DNA of 64,000 nucleotides from Thalassia testudinum (lineage: Eukaryota > Streptophyta > Magnoliopsida > Alismatales > Hydrocharitaceae), in assembly GCA_037157565.1 (NCBI GenBank), contig JAZHRO010000039.1, positions 45,570,001 to 45,634,000 of the forward strand. The letters are read 5' to 3'. The position numbers were made by a program, and so were the translations under genes. Numbering within the stretch: position 1 is the stretch's first letter; every line of letters begins with the position of its first letter. The notes beneath the pieces were generated by a model. That model did not search any database, was not told where the DNA came from, and saw nothing but the letters and a program-made list of their open reading frames with translations. Below, one piece after another: positions 56,991-64,000 of the stretch.

Positions 56991-58851
56991 CTCCCTCTCA
57001 AGCTGAAGCGTAGATATTTGTCATGCTCAGTTTGTCACAACAACTATCAATTGCTGCTTTGCACAGGGGCTTGGTGAAGATGTTTGCCGTTTAGTCCTCT
57101 GATGCAACTGGAGAAGTATAGATGACTCCCTTCTGAATGAGATCTCCAGTGTAATGACAATCTATTTCCATATGTTTCGTACGCTCATGAAATATGGGGT
57201 TATTGGCTTTATATGTGGCAACAAGGTTATCGCATCTCATCTCCATTGGTCTCTCTATCTGAACATGCAGGTTTCGTAGAATAGATTGTATTCACACCAT
57301 CTTAGCTACTATTTGTGCCATGGCACGATATTCAAATTCTACACTAGATCTGGCCACTATAGTCTGTTTCTTTCTCCTTCAGGTAACAAGATTGCCTTCC
57401 ACATATCTGCAGAACTCTGTGGTGGACTTCCTATCTGCTAGACATCCTGCATAGTTTGCATCTGAGTATCCTACAATTGTCATAGGACACCCCTTCCTGA
57501 AGAGCAACCCACGACTTGGTGCCTTCTTTAGATATCTAATGACTTGCATTGCAGCATTGCAATGCTGCTTAGTGGGCTTCTCCATGAATTGGCTGAGCTT
57601 CCCAACTACAAGAGAGATGTCAGGTCGAGTAATGGTAAGATACAATAGTTTTCCAATCAATTGTTTGTAACTCCTGCTTTCTACTGGTTTAGCATCCTCA
57701 TCATATAAATGCATCTTGGAATCCATGGGAATGTTAGCTATCTTAACTCCTAATATCCCAGTATCCTGAAGAACATCAAGTGCATATTTTCTTTGGCTTA
57801 CCACTATTCCACCTCAATTCCTAGGAAATATCGCAGAGACCCCAAGTCTTTCATAACAAACTGAGTTGCCAACTATTCTTTTACCTACACTATTCTCACA
57901 TTATCATCACTAGTAATGATAAGATCATCAACATAAACTAAAAGAGTGACAACACCTCTTTCACTTCTCCTGGTAAATTGAGAATGATCAGATGTGGATC
58001 TTTTCAGATCCATGCTTTCCACTGCCTTTAACCTTGTAAAACCATGCACGGGGACTCTGCTTGAGCCCATAAATTGCTTTCTTTAACTTGCACACACACT
58101 CCCTCTCAATCTCAAAACCTGGGGTTGTTGCATATACACCTCCTCTTGAAGATTGCCATACAAGAAGGCGTTTTTCACATCAAGTTGGTGGAGATCCCAC
58201 CTCTATTTGCTGCTACAGGTAGAAGTATACGAACTGTAGGGAGTCTGACAACTGGTAAGAATGTGTCAAAGAAGTCTACCCCATAAGTCTGGGTGAATCC
58301 TTTGGCCACTAATTGAGCTTTATGCCTAGAAATAGACTCGTCGAGGTTGCATTTCAAGGCAAAGACCCACCTGCAACCAACCACACGAGCACCAGATGGT
58401 TTGGGTGTAAACTCCTATGTGCCTCGCTCATGAAGAGTATTAATCTCCTCCATTGCACTGATGCATTTTGGTTGAAGCATTGCCTCCTAAGATGTATGGG
58501 GTATAGAGGTCGCTGAGAGAGCCATGTTAAAAGCAACAAAGTTGGTTCGAAGCCCATCACCCATAGTAGTGCTAACAACTCTGTAATTGGAAGGACAACT
58601 ATGGGGGTGCCTTCCGAATTGCAATTGGAAGGTCCATATCATCTTCTACTGGCATGGGAGTATTATCCTTCACAATAAGAGGACCTGTAGGTACATCAGA
58701 AGCCATAGGTAAATCAGTATCATCAACATATATTTGTGTAGGTGAGGAGGATGATGGTACTGAGGTGGGGAGAGGGGGGGAGCAGTGATTCGTGGCCTGT
58801 ATGTCACAGGTTTTTTATATACCATCAATGGCTCTTTGAACTTATCATGCT
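56991..58851 (-). pseudogene. Copia 2 reverse transcriptase and RNase H
   Basis: [40 protein letters not shown], and the catalytic [14 protein letters not shown] (about 57895-57935). RNase H: KLLYLTITRPDISLVVGKLS, GYSDANYAGCLADRKSTTEF (first catalytic Asp visible) and GNLVT. The frame is broken at about 58384, 58175, 57885 and 57379. It belongs to the same family as Copia 1. Confidence 0.87.
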
Positions 58852-59841
58852 CTAACTGAACATAAGGCTTCTGAGAAATTTGAATAGGTGAGAAATCACC
58901 AAACTGTATAGATGGAATTGGATAAGAGTCACCTTAGGTAATCTATTATGTGGCTCAAAAGATAATTGTTGTGCAGTCATGGAGAAGAAAGGTATTGCCT
59001 CATGAAATGTGACATTAGCACTCACATAATATTTTCTAGCAATAGGATCATAGCACCTATATCCTTTTTGTGTATGAGTGTATCCCAAAAAGACACTTAA
59101 TAGCTCTTGGTGCCAGCTTATCTCTACCAGGTCCTGTAATGTGTACAAAGGCAACACATCCAAAAGTACAGGGTGACACAAGAAGCCAATCATGATCTGG
59201 ATGTAAAATCTACCATGGAATCTGTTCTGATAACATAAAATTAGGCATCCTGTTAATGTGATAACAGCAAGTGAGAACAACATCACCCCAATACACCTGG
59301 GGCACATTATGATGTATAAGTAGCGTCCTTGCTACATCCAGCATATGTCGATGTTTTCTTTTAGCTATCCCATTCTGTTGGGATGTATGTTGGCATGTAG
59401 TCTGATGTACAATACCCTGTGACTTGTAGAAAGCACATAGTTTGGCAGTACAAAACTCCAAATCATTGTCTGAGCATACACATTTAACACAAGTAGAAAA
59501 CTGTCTTTATTTCTTTAATAAAATCTTCTATAATTGTGCCCACATCAAGCTTATTCTTAAGCAGAAATAACCACGACATATAGGAACAATCATCCACAAG
59601 AATAAGGTAATATCTGTGGCTCAGTATATTAGGTACTCTATTTGGACCCCATACATCTAGATGAATCAAATAAAAAACAGACTCAAACATGGATGAACTC
59701 GCAGGATAAGACGCACGGTGATGCTTTTCCAGCTGACAAGCATCACATTTAATCTTACTAGCAGGTGACAAGTGGGGGATAATGCGTTGTAGCTTGTTTG
59801 GTGGAAGATGTCCGAGATGATGATGCCATTGAAGTGCAGTC
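58852..59841 (-). pseudogene. Copia 2 integrase
   Basis: WHHHLGHLPPNKLQRIIPHL (GAG-pre-integrase) is followed by CDACQLEKHH. The catalytic region has LIHLDVWGPNRV, an Asp near the SDNDLEFC equivalent (about 59460), and TSQQNGIAKRKHRHMLDVAR, where the catalytic Glu of GIAERKHR appears as Lys. The C-terminus reads KGYRCYDPIARKYYVSANVT. Frame changes lie near 59470 and 59250. Confidence 0.85.
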
Positions 59842-60324
59842 CTAACAGTAAAACCATTGTCTCCACGACGTGAAGCAGCCATATCTGTTTGAAGTAGGCA
59901 ATATGCCCCCCTCTTCTTGTCTGCCACCAACCATCCTTCCCGTGAGCTTGTCTTGTAACACAGCCCACATTATCAAATATAACTCGACAGTTGAGATCTT
60001 TAGTAACACGGCTAACGGATAGCAAAGTAAAAGGAAACTTAAGAGCATATAAAACATGAGGCAATTGTAAACTGGAGGTAAGTGAACCCTCCCCCTATGC
60101 ATCAATCCTGGTGTGGCGACCATTTGCAACCTGTGCTGTACGGCCTGATGCAATAGACTGAAGCTGCCTGAAGTAGGTCTGATCACCACTTAAATGTAAT
60201 GAAGCGCCTCAATCCACAAGCCATGTAGATCTGCTATACTGGGAAGGCACGAAAAAACTAGTATCACATAATATACCTGAAGAGGCGAAGGCAGCTGTAT
60301 CTGAGGCAGATGATGACTCCTGAG
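59842..60324 (-). pseudogene. Copia 2 protease
   Basis: The minus strand reads STWLVD, a stop codon, then GASLHLSGDQTYF (about 60170-60230). The stop replaces the Ser of the DSGAS active-site motif, so the protease is dead. Further on, LYALKFPFTLLSVSRVTKDL is the standard segment after protease. Confidence 0.8.
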
Positions 60325-61239
60325 TCACCTGAGCCAATCTCTGAGCCAGGGCATCAAATTTAGCTCTAGGTACCATATCACCCTCAGTCTCAGTGGAGAC
60401 AACCTGATTAGCCACAGGAGGCTTCCCATGCTTGCTCCAGTGTGAAGCCTCAACATGTCCAATATGTTTGCAGTAAGTGCAAGTTGGGCATGGTTTACTA
60501 GGTGTACCCTAGCCTCAACCACGACCACGGATAGTAGATCCACCACGTCCTGCATGACCTCCTCTAGTAGCAAAAGCAGAGGTCTGTCCAGTAGTCTCAG
60601 GGACAGTGACTTGACAGAGAGTCTACTAACTCGACTATAAGCCTCCTCCAGACTAGGAAGCTTTGTCAGAGTAAGAATCTGGGACCTTGCTGATTCATAT
60701 TTAGAACTTAGGCCAGAAAGAAAATTGAGTACCGCAAATCTGTTGCGATAGTCCTTCTGTGTAGCACAGGTACATATTGGTCTGCAGGCGTTGTAGTTCT
60801 CCAATAGTCCCTTAAGTTGAGTATAATATTGAGATAGGGTAGAACCATCCTGTCTAAGAGAGGTGTTATGAGTGATCTGAAACACCTTATTGGAATTCTT
60901 TTCATGTGAGGTGTCATGAAGAGAATCCCACATTTCTTTCGCCATCTTGTAATACATTATACCATCACCAATGTGAGATGCCACAACATTCCTAATTTAG
61001 GCTCTTACCATGGTGTTGTCTTGCTTCCATGTGGTATACTTCCCAGTTTTATTAGTAGGCTCTTCCTCTAAAAGGATGTGTCCCTTATCGTGTCCTTCAA
61101 CTGTCATAAGGAACGTTTGAGACCAACGAACATAGTTGGTCTCATTAAGCTTCGTAGTGGGAACGAAAAATGGATTTTTAATGTTCAAGTATCAGCAGAA
61201 GACTCTGATGCGACTTCGGATGAAATAGAAGAGGCCATG
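60325..61239 (-). pseudogene. Copia 2 Gag
   Basis: It starts near an ATG at 61239. Motifs on the minus strand are FFVPTTKLNETNYVRWSQTF, IMYYKMAKEMWDSLHDTS, then [20 protein letters not shown] and [21 protein letters not shown] zinc-knuckle remnant is near 60440-60490. Stops near 61187 and 60985 and a frameshift in the zinc-knuckle area break it. About 650 residues of Gag-protease have no intact frame. Confidence 0.85.
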
Positions 61240-61820
61240 ATGTCAAACAAGGAAGGAATAGCGACCAATTAGATATCTGATTGATTTTCAGATCATATAG
61301 AAAATCCAAGAAGCAGAAACTGGATCCTAACACAAGATTTGGACAAGTGAAGTCCCAGAGATCATGTTAGGAGGATGATCCACAAGTATATGGATCAAAC
61401 GGAAACTCCCATGCGAGCAAGATGCCCCCCAAGGATGTTTCCCAACCGGTTGGGGCTTCTACTACCTGCTGGCAATGGTCCCACCGACAGGGACCACCAC
61501 TCGCCGCCGCTGGCCGTCCGCTGGAGAGAAGTGTCGCTATTGAGCGCTGTTGCTGGTCGCGAGCTGGTTGCCGTCACCGTCGAGTGTCGCCGAGCGCCTC
61601 TGTTGGCTGCCACCGCTGCTAACCACCGGCAGAGACCGCCGCTAGCCATCACCGAGCTGTTGCTGGATGTCCCTCCTCCCTGTGCGCAAGGAGTGAAAGA
61701 GAGGGCTGATCGACCCCCTCCCTCAGCCATCGGCGATCTAGGGTTTTGGTGGGGGGGTTGGAGGCTACTTGTTTGATGGGATATCAAGAATGTCGATCCA
61801 GGATCGTCGCTCTGATACCA

Positions 61821-61971
61821 AGTTACAGAAAAAAGTTTCTTGATTAAAAAAAGAAACCCATATCTCCTTTTATAGAGAGAGATATATGTTAATTATGATA
61901 GAGGACAACAAGAATAATAAGAGTACTAATCACTCTAACAAATAAAAGATGCTAATGCCCCTACTGTAACA
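61821..61971 (-). repeat. Copia 2 5' LTR
   Basis: On the minus strand it starts tgttacagtagggg and ends ttctgtaact, directly followed by the primer site. Again the terminus is CT. Confidence 0.85.
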
Positions 61972-62259
61972 CCAACCCAACCTAACCGATCTACACCCCT
62001 AATATTTCTTATGCTTGTGATTTTTTTAGTGTTTTTGTTTCTTCAAGTATGTATAATCCCATGAATCTCATTGAGTCATGGGAATATGCTATAGATTGCA
62101 CTGGAGAGAGGGGGATTGAATAATGCACGATGAAAATACATAAGCAAATAAAATTCAAGTACATAAAAACATTAACATAATAGATAATCAATTTTGAGGT
62201 GAAAACTCGAAGGGTAAAAACCATTGCCTAAATCATCCCTGACCTAGGATTTCCTTGAT

Positions 62260-64000
62260 CGTCAAGCGATCAAATCCACCAACGTATCCCTACGGTCTTT
62301 TATTTACGTATTACATTTTTCCCTTGTTTTCTTTGAGGAGCTTTCTTATACTTTTCACATCTCTCTATATATAAAGGTAGGGTTATGGAATAAAGAATTA
62401 AGTTCATTTGTTCTAACTTGGTGTTAGAGCCATGGTCCTAGGTTGGGGTTCAATACCCACTTTGATTCCCATACCCCTTTCTTCTCCACCTAGCGAAACC
62501 CTAAAATAAAGGACAATGCACGTGTTCCTTGTCGTCGCTGGCCTTAAGGTTGGTCAGTGGACCTTTCCTTCATTGCCACTTGCCTTCTTGGGGTTCACCT
62601 CGTTGCCCAGTGTCGATTGGTGGACCTCTCACGTGTTGCCACCTGGCTTCTCGGGGTTCACCTTGTTGCCTCATCACCCTCGTCGGAGAAGGCTTACATT
62701 GCCACTGCCATCACCCAACAAGCTTTGGCCTCACTGGAGAAGGCTTACATTGCCATTGCCATCGCCTTGTAGGCCTTCTCTATGCTGGAGAAGACCAGCG
62801 TCGACCCGCTGAAGGCTCTGCATCGCTTAGTAGGGGCTTCGTGAATCTCTGTGTCCCTGGTGGAGGGCTTCCCCAGGGGGGGTTGTAGCACCCCTATATC
62901 ACCCTTAGGGATCCAATGAGACCATCCTTAGAGGTTTCGCTGGTCTTCTTCTCCTTGTGTTGATGTGTTTCACATCAATAGGGGCTCCTAGTATCCATCT
63001 GATAGTCTGAGTTTTCTTCATGGTGTACGTGGGTATTCGTCTGGTTTTGGTTGAAGCAACATGGCGCTTGAGAGTTCATTTGACATGACGTTGAAACATA
63101 CCTTTGAGATTGAGGTATATGAGAGTCCCTTTTTTGGTTCCATGGCAAAACTTGATGAGACTAATTATTCTTGATGGTCAAACCTTTCTGATGACTGTGG
63201 AAGGTTACGATAAGGAGCATTTCTACTTCAACCAGAACCAGCAGAGAAGATAGGCAAGAATACATCCTGGAAGAAGGATAATGCCATGGCTCGTGCATAG
63301 ATCATTAACTGTGTTATTCCTAGGATTGAAGACGAGATTATATACTACATGACAACGAAGGAGATGTGGGACAGTTTCTGTGATACTTATTCTCACAAAA
63401 AGTACTCAAATCGAGTCTTCCAGATATATAGCGAGCTCTCCTAACTTCGTCAGGAGGGGGCGTATGTTGTTATAGTACTACTCAACTCTGAAAGGAAAGT
63501 TGGAGAAGTCTAATGCGTGTAGATCTGTGTGCATGTGTGGTAGTCAGAAAGCCTATTGTCGTGAGGCTACAGTATTGCAGTTCTTGGTAGGCCTTGGGCC
63601 AGACTACACCGCTGCACGATCACAGTTGCTCACTTTCTCAGAGCTTCCTACCCTAGAGGAAGCATTTAACAGGATGAGTGGATTTCTGTTATCTTCTCTC
63701 CTACTGAGCCTATGGGATAGACCATAGCTCTTGTTGCCACTTAAGGCCATGGTTGTGGTACTCCTACTACATGGGGGAGAGGATGTGGTCGTGGATTTAT
63801 TGGGTGAGGGCGCCCAACTTGCACATATTGTGGCAAGATTGGACATGTAGAGAGTACCTGCTAGATCAAGCATGGTCGTCCTCCAATGGCCAATTGGGTT
63901 GTTACTACTACAGAGCAGCCAACTGACATGGTGCCTATGCTTAAGGCGAACTATGATGGGTTGCTTTAGCGTCTTACACAATTGTCCCATGAGACATCCT
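62260..64000 (+). mobile_element. Ty1/Copia element 3, left part (cut by window end)
   Basis: The 5' LTR end ttctaact is at 62418, followed by a primer-like tggtgttagagc (62419-62430). The LTR start, about 150 bases upstream, is uncertain. A TATA-like tatatataaagg lies near 62365. A 600-base GC-richer leader precedes gag, like Copia 1. LTR ends and Gag type match the other two copies. The rest lies beyond 64000. Confidence 0.75.
63061..64000 (+). pseudogene. Copia 3 Gag, partial
   Basis: Motifs are FFGSMAKLDETNYS, YYMTTKEMWDSF, SNACRSVCMCGSQKAYC, LQFLVGLGPDYTAARSQLLT, SELPTLEEAFNRMSG and the zinc knuckle CTYCGKIGHVESTC (about 63820-63860). Stops near 63173, 63300, 63443 and 63727 show that it is dead. 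It is homologous to Gag at 34273 and 61239. Confidence 0.82.

Larger units (their letters stand above)
56839..61971 (-). mobile_element. Ty1/Copia element 2, decayed
   Basis: LTRs at 56839-56990 (152 bp) and 61821-61971 (151 bp). Target duplications ccaac lie at 56834-56838 and 61972-61976. The minus-strand primer site tggtatcagagc is at 61809-61820 and the polypurine tract agcttgagagggag is next to 56991. It belongs to the same family as Copia 1, judged by Gag and integrase similarity. It is inserted in the right subterminal repeat of the hAT. Confidence 0.9.
54404..62001. mobile_element. hAT element hosting N5 and Copia 2
   Basis: The left end is tgggggtgt (54404) and the right end acaccccta (62001), the hAT-type TAGGGGTGT terminus with one change. 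Flanking 8-base duplications atatttct lie at 54396-54403 and 62002-62009. Removing the nested elements leaves about 650 bases (54404-55005, 56814-56838, 61977-62001). The ends are unusually rich in gggttgggtt on one strand and aacccaaccc on the other. No transposase is present. Confidence 0.8.

Overview
This is a TE-packed window from a flowering plant nuclear genome. GC-rich first exons, 10-18 kb introns and the mix of Tekay-type Gypsy, short-LTR Copia, Pack-MULE and hAT elements suggest a monocot, perhaps palm-like, but that is an inference. No bacterial-type genes, CRISPR arrays, rRNA or tRNA genes were seen.

Host gene. I recognise one. It encodes a plastid-type protein of the archaeal 3-dehydroquinate synthase II (DHQS-II, MJ1249-like) family, on the + strand. 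Eight exons can be placed by protein similarity plus GT/AG sites: 18708-18780, 18908-19075, 20982-21151, 31449-31547, 31645-31713, 49980-50120, 50242-50331 and 50802-50969. The final exon or exons were not found before position 64000. Introns of 10.3 kb and 18.3 kb are largely transposons.

Layout. (1) 431-15277: a minus-strand Ty3/Gypsy chromovirus whose reverse transcriptase is split by two solo LTRs of its own family. (2) 15.3-17.9 kb: a LINE remnant. (3) 18.7-21.2 kb: DHQS exons 1-3. (4) 21.8-26.2 kb: two nested non-autonomous LTR elements carrying host gene pieces (an SPB1/FtsJ-like methyltransferase and a receptor kinase). (5) 26.2-30.8 kb: three MULE-type elements, one carrying a SMAX1-like (SMXL) fragment. 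(6) 31.4-31.7 kb: exons 4-5. (7) 33.4-39.8 kb: a Copia element with a hAT element inside it. (8) 41.9-43.9 kb: a third copy of the non-autonomous LTR family. (9) 44-49.9 kb: low-complexity and unusual motif-rich intron. (10) 49.98-50.97 kb: exons 6-8. (11) 51.1-53.4 kb: a fourth copy of the LTR family. (12) 54.4-62.0 kb: a hAT element into which a fifth LTR-family copy (with a kinase fragment) and a second Copia have inserted. (13) 62.3-64.0 kb: start of a third Copia.

Main discovery candidate. Five copies (at 21.8, 23.9, 41.9, 51.1 and 55.0 kb) share an architecture: about 245-290 bp LTRs that start TGTT and end ACT, a tRNA-Met-like primer site, a variable cargo segment, a purine-rich tract, a small stem-loop, degenerate repeats, a polypurine tract and the 3' LTR. 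Three of the five cargos are recognisable host gene fragments. The family shares its termini and primer site with the Copia elements in the same window, which suggests that Copia machinery mobilises it. All coordinates and repeat comparisons were made by eye.
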